64,000 nt of DNA from Margaritifera margaritifera (lineage: Eukaryota; Mollusca; Bivalvia; Unionida; Margaritiferidae): NCBI GenBank assembly GCA_029931535.1, contig JAQPZY010001234.1, forward strand, positions 1,019,501 to 1,083,500, read 5' to 3'. Every line of letters starts with the position of its first letter. The first letter of the stretch is position 1. The notes under the pieces were generated by a model. That model had not been told where the DNA came from. It saw only the letters and a list, made by a program, of their open reading frames with translations, and searched no databases. Positions 12,640 to 24,620 of this stretch are shown here, piece by piece. Made by a program: the position numbers and the translations under genes.

Positions 12640-13260
12640 CATCCATAGTGATATCTCATAAAACTGCTTGATGAAATTTGACCAGGTTTGACAGAAAGTA
12701 TTCTGAAGCATTCTGGCATGAAAGTCTTTAATTTGTGTACAGAATTGCAGATCTGTAATTGAATATGGCCACCATTGCTAAAAATAGAAAACCTTTCAAC
12801 AACTTTAAAACTCTGCTCAACAGAATTTGACCAAATTTATTAAAAAGCTTTCTGGCATGAATGGTTTAAATCATTGGTCATCAGATATAGCCACTGTTAA
12901 CTTTAAACATCTTGTGAAAAGCCACGCAGCAAAATTTGACTGAATTCGACAGGAAGCATCCTGGCATGAAGGGCTTTAAAGTTTGTGTTAAAATGTTGAT
13001 CTGCTATAAAATATGGCTACTGCTACTAAAATAGAAAAATATTTAAATAACTTCTTCTGACATAAGGCATCCTGGCATAAAGGCCTTTCAGTATTGGACA
13101 AATGATGCTGATGTGCCATCAGATATGTATGAAGATGCAAAAACATGAGAAGACTTGAAACATTTGTCTTCATAATATATGCAGTCAACAGCATTGGAAG
13201 AAATTTTTACTGAAAGCATCCTACTGACCTTCTGCCTTTGCATTGGACAATTAGACAGAT
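12640..13260 (+). repeat. Degenerate tandem units (family C, right part)
   Basis: Four degenerate units carry GAAATTTGACC..GTTTGACAG and CATCCTGGCATGAAGGGCTT, with AATATGGCCACCATTGCTAA. They continue the family seen at 10800-11090. Confidence 0.6.
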
Positions 13261-13370
13261 GTCAGACTTGGTGAGCAATCTTGGACTACTTGGGCCTCTT
13301 GAATTTTTTTACCTCCAAAAGTTATCAAGTACACTTTGAAAGTTAGATTTTTATGCCCGACCACAATGGT

Positions 13371-13825
13371 GGTTGGGAGGACATATAGTGTTGCCCTTAT
13401 TCACAGTGGTGGTTGGGACATATAGTGTTGCCTTTTTTCACAATGGTGGTTGGGCCATATAGTGTTGTCCTTTTCCACAATGGTGGTTGGGAGGACATAT
13501 AGCGTTGCCCTTTTCCACAATGGTGGTTGGGAGGACATATAGTGTTGCCCTTTTTCACAATGGTGGTTGGGACATATAGTGTTGCCTTTTTTCACAATGG
13601 TGGTTGGGCCATATAGTGTTGCCCTTTTCCACAATGGTGGTTGGGAGGACATATAGTGTTGCCCTTTTCCACAATGGTGGTTGGGAGGACATATAGTGTT
13701 GCCCTTTTTCACAATGGTGGTTGGGAGGACATATAGTGTTGCCCTTTTTCACAATGGTGGTTGGGACATATAGTGTTGTCCTTTTTCACAACGGTGGTTG
13801 GGACATATAGTGTTGTCCTTTTCCT
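13371..13825 (+). repeat. Minisatellite, 36/40-bp unit, ~12 copies
   Basis: The unit reads CACAATGGTGGTTGGGAGGA then CATATAGTGTTGCCCTTTTC. Shorter copies lack AGGA, giving 36 bp. Long and short copies are interspersed, suggesting repeated gene conversion or slippage. The minus-strand Pro/His-rich frames are by-products. Confidence 0.95.
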
Positions 13826-14999
13826 TTTATCTGTCACACTTGGTTTAAACTTTGTGTTCAGACCATTTCAAATGCTGTGGTGGGGCATCCAATTCCATGA
13901 ATGCATTTCTAGCTGTTAAATATTTTCAAAAGTTGATTGATGCTTCAGGGCAAGATGTTTGTTTTATCTGAACTAACTTGTGATCCTTAATTCACTTCAG
14001 CATTTAGAATTCCATGACCTTTCAAAAACGTATCCAGTTTTGTAGCAAGATAACACAACTTCATTAGATTTCAAGTAAATGAAAACTCTTCATTTGTATA
14101 GGTGTACAATATTATGAATGGTATTTAAGTTGGAAAAGGGTAAGCTGGTTCATTCTTTTCCTATACTGTTTGTTCACTGCGACACGAAGGGGTGGGGTGT
14201 GGGGGTCAGTTGCCCCCAGATGCTAGGCGAAGGGGGGTGCCATCACAGGAGCCTTTTTTTCTTTCTTCAGGTAAAATTTTCATAGTATTTCACCTCATCT
14301 TAGTGTAATGGTGGCTTAGATAGGGGGTGGGGGTGAGAATGTAGGTTGGCATCTGACATAAAACTGTTCTCTGTGGCAAGGTAGGGGCACCATTAAAGAA
14401 CAGTGCCCCCAGGCGCCTGAGTAGGAGCACCACTAAAGAACATTGCCCCCAGGTGCCTCGAACCCTTGCGCCACCACTGCCCATATGGTCCTCATAAAAA
14501 TGTATACAGGCTACATACATGTATATACATCAGATAAAATTTGTAATCCTACTTAAAACGCTGACAAAAATGACATGTATAATAATACGGGATGATATCT
14601 TTATTTTAAAGCAAGAAAAGAAGAGGAAGACGTGTACATACTAAAATCAGAATACAAGTTTGTATATCATTAGTGGTGAGTCAGAAGACAGTCATTATAC
14701 AAGGACTTGAATTTATAGTAAGAAGTTGAATTTCTGATTTCAGTAGGAACAGTATTTCATAATTTTGGACCTAGTACAGCACGAGATTTATCAAAATAGG
14801 AAGAGTTAGATTGTGGAATGAAAAGATACTTTTTGGAAAAGCAGTGTACATGGTATAATATATTAATGGTTTGGTGAGATAAAATAGATATGATTTTGTA
14901 TATTATGTAACCTTTTAATAATTCAGCATGTTTGCAAAATGATAACCAGTTTAATATCGAAAACCTTTCAGATGATGGTGTGGAAATATCAGTTTTTAG
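13826..14999. other. Non-coding with a G/C-rich local duplication
   Basis: Between about 14180 and 14490, G- and C-runs alternate. The segment AGGGGCACCATTAAAGAACA, then GTGCCCCCAGGCGCCTGA, recurs about 53 bp later as AGGAGCACCACTAAAGAACA, then TTGCCCCCAGGTGCCTCG. Each half can fold on itself (GGGGCAC/GTGCCCC). No gene is recognised. Confidence 0.45.
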
Positions 15000-16125
15000 C
15001 TCACCTCTACTACACCCAAAGTCGTTGTCAGCATCCGCACAGATAAAGGCATATACATATGTAAACCCTCACTGAATGTCAACCATTGCTTCTTCCTATG
15101 TCTTAGGCAACATTTTGGAGTGGGTTTCATACACCTGCCACCAGGGGAAGGGACTGAGGGGGCTTAATTTGTACATGTATATTAAATGTCCATTCTTGGT
15201 TAATTTTTTGTCTTTAGGTTTTTTGCACACTACATGAATCCTATTATATTACTGGAATCATGAAACTTAGTCAGAGGATGCCTCTTGATGAGCACTACAC
15301 TCTCATCTCAGAAGTAGGTCACTGTGATCTATATTTTCTGCTTAAGTGACTTCCGTAAAATTGTGTTTTAAGTTGTTTTTTTTTATCAAGTTCTGTTTAT
15401 GCTAGAATTATCAAACTGGATGATTGTATGCATCTCTATGGGTACCACACCCTTACCACAGAAGAATGTCACTGTGATGTACATTCCACATTTTACTGGC
15501 TTATGTCAAGTTTTAGGTTTTAGCTCAAATCCAAATAGTTTTTTTTTTAGCACTCTGTATACGTACTGTTATACCAAGATTCATGGAATTTGGTGAGTGG
15601 TTGTGTCTTGATGAGTACTACACCCTCATTACAAAAGTTGGCCATTGTGACCCATATTTCACGTTTCACTGCCTTGGTTACAGTCTTTAGCACTGTTATG
15701 TCAGAATCATCAAACTAGATGATGGTATGCATCTCTGTTAGTACCACACCCTTCCAGCAAAGAAGGTAATTGTGACCTACATTTAACATTTTACTGCTTA
15801 TGTTGAGTTTTTGCATTTAGCTTGTGACCATGTTCTTATTTTATCTGCTGTATAATACTGCTATACTTGAAATCATGAAACATGGCAAGAAGATGCATCT
15901 TGATGAGTTCTACACCCTCAGCTTAAAAGTTGGTCACTGTGACCCATATTTCATATTTCAATGACTTTGGTTTAATTAGACTATTTTACTGTTCATGGTT
16001 TTATCATTAAAATAGGTGATTGTATACATGTACATCTCAGAACCACACCAACACTAGAAAAGGTCACTGTGATCTGTATTTCACATTTTACTGGCTTAGG
16101 TTAAGTTCTTGCATTTAGCTAATGA
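15000..16125 (+). repeat. Degenerate tandem array, ~155-bp unit (family D)
   Basis: It opens with TTTTAGCTCACCTCTACTAC. The units contain ATCATGAAACT or ATCAAACTGGATGATTGTAT, ATCTCTATGGGTACCACACC, then GGTCACTGTGACCTACATTT and a TTTACTGGCTTAGGTTAAG block. At least six copies can be followed to 16125. It has the same architecture as families A, B and C but an unrelated unit. Confidence 0.65.
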
Positions 16126-16156
16126 CCACATTGGGTTGTGGCATGTTCTGTAGATA

Positions 16157-16157
16157 C

Positions 16158-16199
<42 letters not shown>

Positions 16200-17060
16200 T
16201 CTTTATTTAATGAGTGTAGCTCAATTAGATTACAGATGTATCTAGTCTCCCTTGAGGCCCTCAGCTATTCTAAAACCAAAAACACAGATTACCATGCACA
16301 GAGACAAGACAGTTGGAGTAGAGACATGAGATGTTACAGGGTATACTGATATGTAAAGGTCAAATAAAAATCAAGTTTCAAATATTTTAGATATTTTTCT
16401 TAAAAACTTTCAACAGAAGTGGCTGATATAAAATATGTGGGCAAGGAGTTCCATATCTTTGCTCCAGAATATTTAAGACTATATCAAAATTGTTCAGTCT
16501 TGGGTTTGGGGAGTTTCACGTGGCCATGTATGGTCGACCATACGGCATATGGTCGTTGGATTTCATCAAAAATTTCTCTCATGTATTCAGGCATTTTCCA
16601 ATTTATACATTTGTAGACAAGTACTGCCTTTTGAAAGTTAATTCTGTCATTTATTTGAAGCCATTTTAGTTCATGGAAAAGGGTTTTAGATGGTGTGTCA
16701 AAAGGAGCATCCAGTATTAGGGGTGCTACTCTCTTTTGTATCTTGTTAATTCTTTCCAATTGGCTTTTGGGGCAGTTTCCCCATATTGTCGAACAGTAAT
16801 CAACAACTGGCAGAATGTAGGCATTATAGTACAGTATTCTAGTTTGTATGGGTAGGTACTTCTCAATTTTACCTAGTAAAGTTATTTTACTTGATAGAGA
16901 CCTACATACATATTCAATATGGTTGTCCCACTTTAAATCATTTTCATCTATCACTCCTAGGAGTTTTTCTTCTTTAACGTTTTCAATGAGTATGGAGTGT
17001 AGGTGAGTATGGTAGTGTAAATGTGATAAATCAAAGTACATGTTTACTCTATTACCCAGG
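16157..17060 (-). mobile_element. LINE 3' end (CR1/Jockey-like), 5'-truncated
   Basis: The minus-strand frame from about 17041 to 16484 encodes the C-terminal part of a non-LTR reverse transcriptase. It includes LGVIDENDLKWDNHI, ILPVVDYCSTIWGNC, then LERINKIQKRVAPLILDA and ELKWLQINDRINFQKAVLVY. Past the TGA at 16484 the same frame continues with YSGAKIWNSLPTYFISATSV and meets a second stop, so the gene is broken. The element ends in AATAAAGAATTATT and an ATT microsatellite, which is usual for this class. The catalytic FADD region is absent through 5' truncation. It is dead on this evidence. Confidence 0.85.
16159..16198. repeat. AAT trinucleotide microsatellite, ~13 copies
   Basis: An uninterrupted AAT run lies at the 3' tail of the minus-strand LINE fragment, so it is best read as part of that element's terminus. 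Confidence 0.95.
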
Positions 17061-17697
17061 CAAATATATGACTTTAAGGTGGAAAAGATGTTGCAGAGTA
17101 CTGGTATGAAGCAGTGACATTTAGACTCAGCCTGCAGGATTTATCATGATTTACTGAGGGGTACCATCTGTCACTGAAAGTTGTCTGGCTGTTATAAAAT
17201 CTATAGTTTGAGCTATGTCTGTTGTACTTGTTATATAAACATCTACAACCCAAGTCTCTCTCAAAGGCAACTATATGGGTAGGACTATGTGTCTAGGAGA
17301 CTGTTCCTTATTAATAAATTACGTTTTCAAAGAGGTAGAGAAAGAAATTCAAACTTGTTAAAATCAGAAAGGCTTTGTTTACATTTGAAGAAACATATAA
17401 TTATAGACATGTGATTTAGTTGCAATCTGCTTCACATGTAGGTGTAGACTTGCAGGAGAAAGCTGGGACATCAGCAAGAGTGCTCTAAAGAAGGGACATT
17501 TAACAACAATACAGTATATAACCTGAATCCACAGGAAAAGATAACTTTTCTTCTAATATTAAATAGAAACACTTGATGAATTTAGGTGATGATGATACAT
17601 GTTACACTTTGTTATAAGGGTAAATATATAATGAAGTGATTGTTATGGGTTGTTGGTTTTAAATGGAAAAGCAGCATAATGGGCTTCAGAAATTTAG

Positions 17698-17743
<46 letters not shown>

Positions 17744-18837
17744 TAATTTGCAGTAATGAGAGATTTGTCTGATAATGTTTGCAGTTTGATTGTTTGAAAG
17801 TTTATTTAAGTTTGGTTTCCAGATGCTTTTATAAGAATATTAAAATGTAGAACTAGTAATTACAATAATAGATCATGGGTTAAATTTTGGTCATGCTGTC
17901 TGTCCAAACAATTTTCTTGGACTGATTAAAGAAATGTAAGCAGGATTAAATTATTTTTTTAGTAAACATGTTCTTTTATTTACTTGCCACCACAATGCCA
18001 CATGTTCAGGAATAAATTTGAAAAGATACCTGTTCAATGCTGACCCAAAGGCACCGATTTTATAACTGAAAAACATTACTTGGAAATGTTTACTTTGTGT
18101 AAATTCAAGCTGTTAATGATAACTCCACTTTGCACTATGCACTCTTAGTGTAGTAATTTGACAAAGAAATCTTAGGTTTGCGGTATAAAGAGAATTTCAA
18201 AGAATTGTGGTTATAGAGCCATTAAATTTGTGTAGAAAGTCTTCATACTCATCATTTTGAAAAATACATGTACCTTTTTACACGTACACTATGAAGTACC
18301 TTTGAGTAAATGTATGTGGGCTACTTAGTGACATAGGTTAAAATCAAAATCAAATTCTCTTTGTTTACAAATAGATAACGGTATTATTGAATTTAGAAGC
18401 AGTGTTATTTGAAATATTCCTTATGACCATTTCAGTTTAACTTGGCAGAAGTAGAACTAAATTTGTTTAGGGACTAACCATTTAATTTTCTGCAGGTGGG
18501 GGAGCCTTGGGATTTTATTTTGAAACAATATATTTTCTTTTGTTTTACCTGAAGATATTTTTTTTTTTTAAACTACAAAAATGGATATTGTTGGTTCATA
18601 CTTCTAAATATCAGAGCAACATTTTTTAGAAGTTTTTTGAGGCTCAGAATATTTTTTGAAAAAATTAAATGGTCGGTCACTGGTACATATTTGCGCCAGC
18701 ACAAACAAATTCTTTCTTTTTTATGTTTTTAATAAAAGTGTCCTGCATTTCTGCAAATATTCTTGAGACAACCAGTCCAAGTCTACCTATCACACATGCT
18801 GTAGAAATGAAACCCATAAATGAAACTAAGACAGATT
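17061..18837. other. AT-rich non-coding stretch with TA microsatellite
   Basis: A TA run of about 17 units lies at 17704-17738. Otherwise I see no ORF, RNA gene or classifiable repeat. Confidence 0.4.
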
Positions 18838-19890
18838 TTTTAGCTCTATTGGTCATAGACTAGAAGAACTTTTGGGAAGGTCTGTTGTCTGTCATCTGTT
18901 TGTTATCACGACTCCTCCTAAACTAATTGGAGGATTGTCTTGAAACTTTACACACACATTTATCCCAAGGTCTAGTTGGTTCTAAATGAAAATGTTGCTG
19001 TTTATACAGCCAGTATTGCTGTCACAGCAGCCATCTTGAAAATCTTGTTATCACAATTCCTCCTGAATGGATGGTCATATCAACATTGGGTTTTCTCTAA
19101 AAGACTTCTTAAAATGTCTAGTTGGCTCTAAATGAAAATGGTGCCGATCTGGTGTCCAATGTGGCCACCACAGCAGCCATCATGAAAATCTTGTCACTAC
19201 TCCTCCTGAATGGATGGTCATATCAAGATGTATTTTCACTAATTAAAAATAATGCTGATGTGACATCTAATATGGCCATTATGGCAACCATCTTAAAAAT
19301 CATATCACAACTCTACTTTAACAGAAAGTCATATTGATGTGGGGTTTTCACCAGAAGGCTTCTTGTGATATCCAGTTGGTCTTAAATGAAAATGGTGCCG
19401 ATCTGACCTCCAATATGACCACCACAGAAGCCATCCTCCTGAATGGAAAGTCATATCTTGAAATATTGTTATCTTTACTCCTCTCCAAATGGATGGCTAA
19501 ATATCAACATGGGGATTTCACCAGTAGACTTCCTATAATACCTAGTTGGCCCTAAATGAAAATGGTGCCAGTCATACATCCAATATGGCTTCCATGAGGA
19601 CTGTCTTAAAAATCTTGTTGTCACTACTCCTCCTTAATGGATGATCATTATGAAATGGGGTTTTCACCAAAAGACTTCTAATGATGTCCACTTTGTCCTA
19701 AATGAAAATGGTGCCAAGCTGACATGTGTACCAGAGCAGCTCATTTGAAAATCTTGTTATTGCTGAGGAATATCAGAGATGGTTTTAACACTTGATAGTT
19801 TAATGGAAAAAATGGTCTTATCTTGATTTCCTGGAAATTCTTTTCCCCAGTAGGGCATCAGTCTCTTCGAGGGACTCTTGTTACTGTATT
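18838..19890 (+). repeat. Degenerate tandem array, ~145-bp unit (family A, copy 2)
   Basis: The head TTTTTTAGCTCTATTGGTCA, then a GTCTGTTGTCTGTCATCTG stretch, matches the head at 4487. About seven units contain GGTGCCGATCTG.C.TCCAAT, ATGGCCACCACAGCAGCCAT and CTACTCCTCCTGAATGGATG. The end reads TCTTCGAGGGACTCTTGTTA. The small + strand ORFs (for example at 19122 and 19334) come from partly open repeat units. Confidence 0.75.
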
Positions 19891-20236
19891 CTTGCCATGC
19901 AGTAGTTATGTGATACATACAGTGTGTTCTTGCCAAAAAAAGGGATGCATAAATCAATGCTCTTAATACTGTAATTAGCATTATCTATACATGATTTAAT
20001 TTTTTTCTGTGTTTTTGGGTTAAATCACCTTGAATATGTTTTATTTAGTGAAACAGTATGATTGCTAACACAATATAAAAAAAATGAAGAAATAAGAAAC
20101 TACACACACACACGTGTTTTGACCTCAAAGAGGGAGGTTTTTCATCAACCCAATTTTTAGCATGCAAATGGGCAAAAATTACTACTATTGAACAAATTTC
20201 CATATTTTTAATATTAAACTATGCAATTCAGTTCTT
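19891..20236. other. Non-coding, short AC run
   Basis: AT-rich, with ACACACACAC near 20103. GACCTCAAAGAGGGAGG near 20121 vaguely recalls the 3' region of the hAT-like elements and may be the 3' flank of the transposase remnant to the right. Confidence 0.35.
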
Positions 20237-20687
20237 TCACATCAACTTGTTGCCTTTCACACTCTCCATATGTGTAACACAAGCATTTTTAGCATTTCTT
20301 ACAAGATCATTGCCTGGATTATATTGGTGGCAGTCCTTATCATTGTTCATCTTAACACATAAAAGATTATTACTGTCATTCGATCCAGATTTCCTCTAGA
20401 GTCAGCCTGAATTTTCCTCAGAATGGAAAATGCCCTTGCAGTGTCTGCATTGGAATGTGGCAATGTCAATACAACTCTACTGAGTTCACCAAGAAGTTTA
20501 AATTGTTTCCTGCCAGTGGGTCAAGTCAGATTGCCATCTGTCTGCCCAAACTGCTCAAGACTGGTACTGTCTCTGTCAAATTTGGAAAGTTCTTCTTTGG
20601 GAGTCAGAATGTAATCCTGAATTTCATCTTCCAGTGCAGTTCTCTCACTCTTGGTTAACGTTATGAACCTCTCAGACAGCTTCACCA
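20237..20687 (-). pseudogene. hAT transposase C-terminal (dimerisation) exon, broken
   Basis: On the minus strand an acceptor (TTTGCATTTTGTATTGCAG) ends at 20688. It is followed by a frame reading LSERFITLTKSERTALEDEI, later LGELSRVVLTLPHSNADTAR, then AFSILRKIQADSRGNLDRMT. The LTLPHSNADxxRxFSxxRKI motif is the signature of the hAT C-terminal dimerisation domain. There is an in-frame TGA at 20521-20523 and a frameshift near 20355-20370. After the shift the frame resumes with NNDKDCHQYNPGNDLVRNAK to a stop at 20237. The zinc finger and catalytic core are not found beside it. It probably belongs to the same broad group as the zinc-finger remnants at 46017 and 52731, on the other end of the protein. 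Confidence 0.8.
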
Positions 20688-20983
20688 CTGCAATACAAAA
20701 TGCAAAACATTAGAACTTTGAAATTTACTAGCCTTGGATATACAATAGGTAAATTAAAATATTATAATATAATAATGCAATTGTCACTTGCATATCCAAT
20801 GCATTTGGCCCAAGGGAGATTTATTTCTCTGAAATATTATAGAATCTGTTGCAGTGGTTTCATAAGGCTTAGTTAAATTTTCCTTTTAAAAGTACCTATC
20901 ACTGTTTTCAATTTCCAATTATCAGTGCAGACCTATATAATTTTTTTTATTGTTTACCCATCAATAGCTGATATCAATATGTT
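20688..20983. other. Non-coding, possible transposase intron
   Basis: AT-rich sequence between the transposase exon and the DIRS copy. Nothing is recognised. Confidence 0.35.
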
Positions 20984-22746
20984 TACTTAAGTCCTTCCAC
21001 CCTTCAGGATGATTCCGCAAGTCCTCCAAAACGTCGGGACCTCCACTGCTCAGCTCATCCTGACAGCCCCTTTGTGTCCATAATGATCATGGTTCAACGA
21101 TCTTCTCAACCTGTTGATAGACCAGCCCAGGACATTGCCTTAGAGAAGAGACCTTCTGTCTCAGCACAATGTGGCTCCCTCCTACACAACAGCCCACAGA
21201 TTTGCCACCTTCATGCTTGGATCATCTCAAGCGATCTGTGTGCCAAGACAAGTTTTGGAGCAAAGTTGCTGAGTGCATCGTTCAAGCCAGGTGACACTCC
21301 GTATCCAAGGTCTATGATGCAAAATAGAGAATCATTTTGTGATTGGAGCAATAGGACTTGCATTAATTCTAGCTGTCCTTCTTTGAGTGCAGTTACAGAT
21401 TTTCATCTTCCTTTTTGAAGAGAAATAATGCTTGATTTGTACTATCATGGGTTATAGGGCAGCCCTATCAAACACTCAGGTTTTCTAAAGGCCTAGCCTT
21501 TGTTTTGGATTCTCACAATGTCAACCTTATAATGTATTTGAGCTACAGAGACTGGTGCCACTTATGCCAAAATGGAACCTCTCGTGTGTCATATGGTCTT
21601 TAACTAAAACTCCATTTGAGCCTTTGGGTCAAGCTTCCTTAGAGAATCTTGCCCTCAAGACTGTTTTCTTGCTTTCTTTAGTGTCTGCGAGATGAAGGAG
21701 TGAGTTTCATGCCCTGTCTATTGAACAGGGTTGTCTGAGGTTCTATGGCAATTACGAGTCAGTATCTCTCCATTGCCAACCTGTTTTCTTGTCCAGAAAC
21801 CAGCTACCATCAATAGCTCCGCTCCCTATAGAGATCCCCAGTCTCACTTGTATCATGCTGGGGATGATTGACTTTTATGCCTAGTTGGGGCATTCAGATT
21901 CTATTTGGCTGCTTCTAAAAGGAAAAGGAAGGGTAGGAAGTGTCTTTTCCTTCCCTTAAAGGGCTCTGCGGACATAGTATCCATTATTTCTAGATGGATT
22001 GTACAAACGATCAAGAGAGCTTTTCAGTCCCTGACTGACAAGGATCTTTTGTTCATGATTAAAGCTCATGAAGTCTGAGTCATTAGTACCTCATGAGCCT
22101 ATCTAACTCATTCATCATTGGAGGATCTTATGAAGGCTGCATTTTGGCGATCAGACACGACCTTCTACTCCTTCTGCCTTCCTTCTTTGCACACCAAAGC
22201 GAAATCATTTATTCTCTAGAGACCACTGTAATGGCACAAAAGTGTTGCTGAAGCAGATACTAACATAAAGTAGTGGACAATCTTACAGAAAGGGTGAGTA
22301 TATCATTGTTATGCCAGTTCTTGAGGCCATCAGCATCCCACCGCACTGGCTAATTCAACTATGCAATATCGACAGGTAACATATTACTGATATTAAAATA
22401 TAGTGTGTGTGTGTGTGTGTGGGGGGGGGGGGGGGAAACTAATTTTAATGATGTAATACTTACCTGTTGATATTGCCAGATTCCCTCCTCTCACCCCACT
22501 CTAATGTCCCATATGTAGTCTAGTCCTGAAAAGAACGAGGACTGTGGTGCATGCACCAGTCATGGGCAGCAGAATGGGTCTGTGTTATATTATGGTTTAT
22601 TTCCAGAATTCTCTATGGATTTTCATCCATGGGAGGACAAATTGTTATTATATGGACGAGGGTAATTCCATCCCAGAATATAAATCTATGCAATACTGAC
22701 AGGTGGGTATCAGATCATTAAAATTAGTTTACCCCCCCCCCCCCCC
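20984..22746 (+). mobile_element. DIRS-like retroelement, 5'-truncated copy 1
   Basis: The segment collapses onto 57422-59053 of the larger copy. It encodes a degraded tyrosine recombinase. In shifting frames one reads QRLVPLMPKWNLSCVIWSLT, TPFEPLGQASLENLALKTVF, then LLSLVSARDE and KGLCGHSIHYF*MDCTNDQE. These match the (RP)..PKWNLSLVLWSLTKPPFE and KTVFLLALASARRRSE blocks of DIRS recombinases. Many stops and frameshifts are present. The reverse transcriptase part is missing. The 3' end keeps the internal complementary region (22363-22480) and the right terminal repeat, ending at a C run (22733-22746). Confidence 0.8.
22363..22480. repeat. DIRS internal complementary region (hairpin)
   Basis: CTATGCAATATCGACAGGTA (from 22360) is a direct copy of the right terminus near 22687 (CTATGCAATACTGACAGGTG). 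From 22437, AAACTAATTTTAATGATGTA, then CTTACCTGTTGATATTG, is its reverse complement. TG and G runs lie between. A back-to-back copy of the two outer ends is the diagnostic internal complementary region of DIRS-1-type elements. Confidence 0.7.
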
Positions 22747-22873
22747 AAACTACATTTGTATGAGGTTGCAGACATGAAAATGTGTTACAAAGGGAGCAAG
22801 TTATTTCAGTTATGCTGCATATTCTAATGATTGATGTTTGAGTTATCAAATTTATTAAAGTCCTAATGTGTGG

Positions 22874-22977
<104 letters not shown>

Positions 22978-24087
22978 GAATGAATGAATGATTACATTTG
23001 TTCAATTTTAATGACTGATGAAGTAGAACTTTCCACAAAGTTTCAACTTTGTGCATAATGCTTTCAATTTATTATGAAGTCATCAGATTTATTTGACATT
23101 ATTTTTGGATACTACAGGTAGTGACCTAGCTAGGTCCACATCTGACTTTATTTTTGTATGCTGCAGGTAGGTAGTGACCTAGGTCCACACCTTTGATTTT
23201 AACTCATTGTTTTTTAGAGGCAGCTCACACATGTCAAAATGAGAAATTTTCTGATAATTTACTTGTTGTTTCTTGCCAAAAATGGATGATAACAATTTTA
23301 GTATATTTTGTAGGTCAGAAGGGTGATGCAGAAGATTAAATATGTCAAAGTTGGGAGCCTTGACATTTCACCACACAATTGCTCCTGAGCAATTAACCGG
23401 TGAAACTAAATGCCAGCAATAAACTTCACACATATTTTAATGAGGTGTCAACTTCTTAAGAGTTAACACTCCAACTCTTTGGGTGGGTCCTCCAGTATTG
23501 TAACTGGAGTCTGATCAAGATAAGTGATAAACTAGAATTGTGTCCATATGGCATGGATGTTCCTGCCAATATGGTGCAGTGGATGAAAGTAAATATGGGA
23601 TCATTACAGTCCGATTGGTCAGAAAATGCAGGAAATCAAATGTGACTTTAGGTCCTCGTATTATAAAACCTCATCCAAATTTTGTTTCAAACCATGAAGT
23701 CCTTCAAAAGTTATTAAGCAGATCGAACCCAACTTGTGACAGATGGATGTGATGTCCCTTGACAGGACAGAATGGACATGGTATATGGTAATTAACCCCC
23801 CCCCCCATTCCAATGGTGGGAACATAAGCACAAAAGATGCTACTTGTCTACTTGTTTCATTTTTTGGGTAAACGTTTGTAAGCTGTGTTCCATAATTGTG
23901 TTGCAAATCTTAGCACAGGTAACCCGGTCTTGAGAGGCCATTTATTCTGTAGACAAAAAGTGGTCTCTCATTAGAGGTCATTAACACATGCATGAAAAAT
24001 CAAGTCTTCAAAACAGTGGTCTTCAAGCCAGGTTTTACAGTATTCCGATTGTAAAATTTTCTTGTACAGAGTGCCTTACAGTAGAAC
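22978..24087. other. Non-coding, with a duplicated block and a degenerate repeat
   Basis: GGTAGTGACCTAGCTAGGTC near 23117 recurs as GGTAGTGACCTAGGTCCACA near 23169, a ~52-bp tandem duplication. From about 23670, TCATCCAAATTTTGTTTCAA, then AGTCCTTCAAAAGTTATTAA and TTGTGACAGATGGATG, resembles a dispersed repeat common in molluscs (inference from memory). The short ORFs over it are not convincing. Confidence 0.4.
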
Positions 24088-24620
24088 CTGGTATGCTTTG
24101 TGGTCAGATTCAGGTTTAATCCAAAGTGTGCCAGATACTTGCTGTTATAATTTTGACAGGTGTGTACATAGAGGATATTTTCTCTTGCTACGTTAATACT
24201 GGATATATTTCATCATGTGGTAAAAAAAACAAAAACGCTATATTTTAAGGAGTGGCAAAGCCACAAGTTAAAATATTTAGTTGTTTGTACCACAAGGTGA
24301 AATATATATGGTATTTACACAGGAAAAGAAAATTTTAGTTTTATTATATGCCAAACTAGCTCCTGAATTGACGCTTAGAAGATTAAACTCACTCTTCATC
24401 ACACCACCGCTATCTCCATTTTTGTAAATTTACCTCACTTTAAACACTATTTGTCGGTTGATCATATAAATATCAGTGACTTCAGAGAGCAGTAGGATCA
24501 TGGATAACTAATCTGTTACAGTAAAATAAATTTTTTACTGTAAAATAAAATTTTTGACATTTTCTAAACGATTTAACCCTATCTGACCACAAAGCATGTC
24601 TATCTGACCACAAAGCATGT
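24088..24620. mobile_element. Possible MITE with ~17-bp inverted ends
   Basis: GTATGCTTTGTGGTCAGATT at the left faces ATCTGACCACAAAGCATGTC at the right, and the right end is present twice in tandem (24580-24600 and 24602-24620). The interior is AT-rich and non-coding, with a palindromic AAGGAGTGGCAAAGCCACAA. I found no clean target duplication, so the boundaries and class are uncertain. Confidence 0.45.

Noticed and set aside
11600..13825. CRISPR-like arrays of 32-40 bp repeats
   Set aside because: Repeats are directly adjacent with no unique spacers, and the window is eukaryotic. These are minisatellites.
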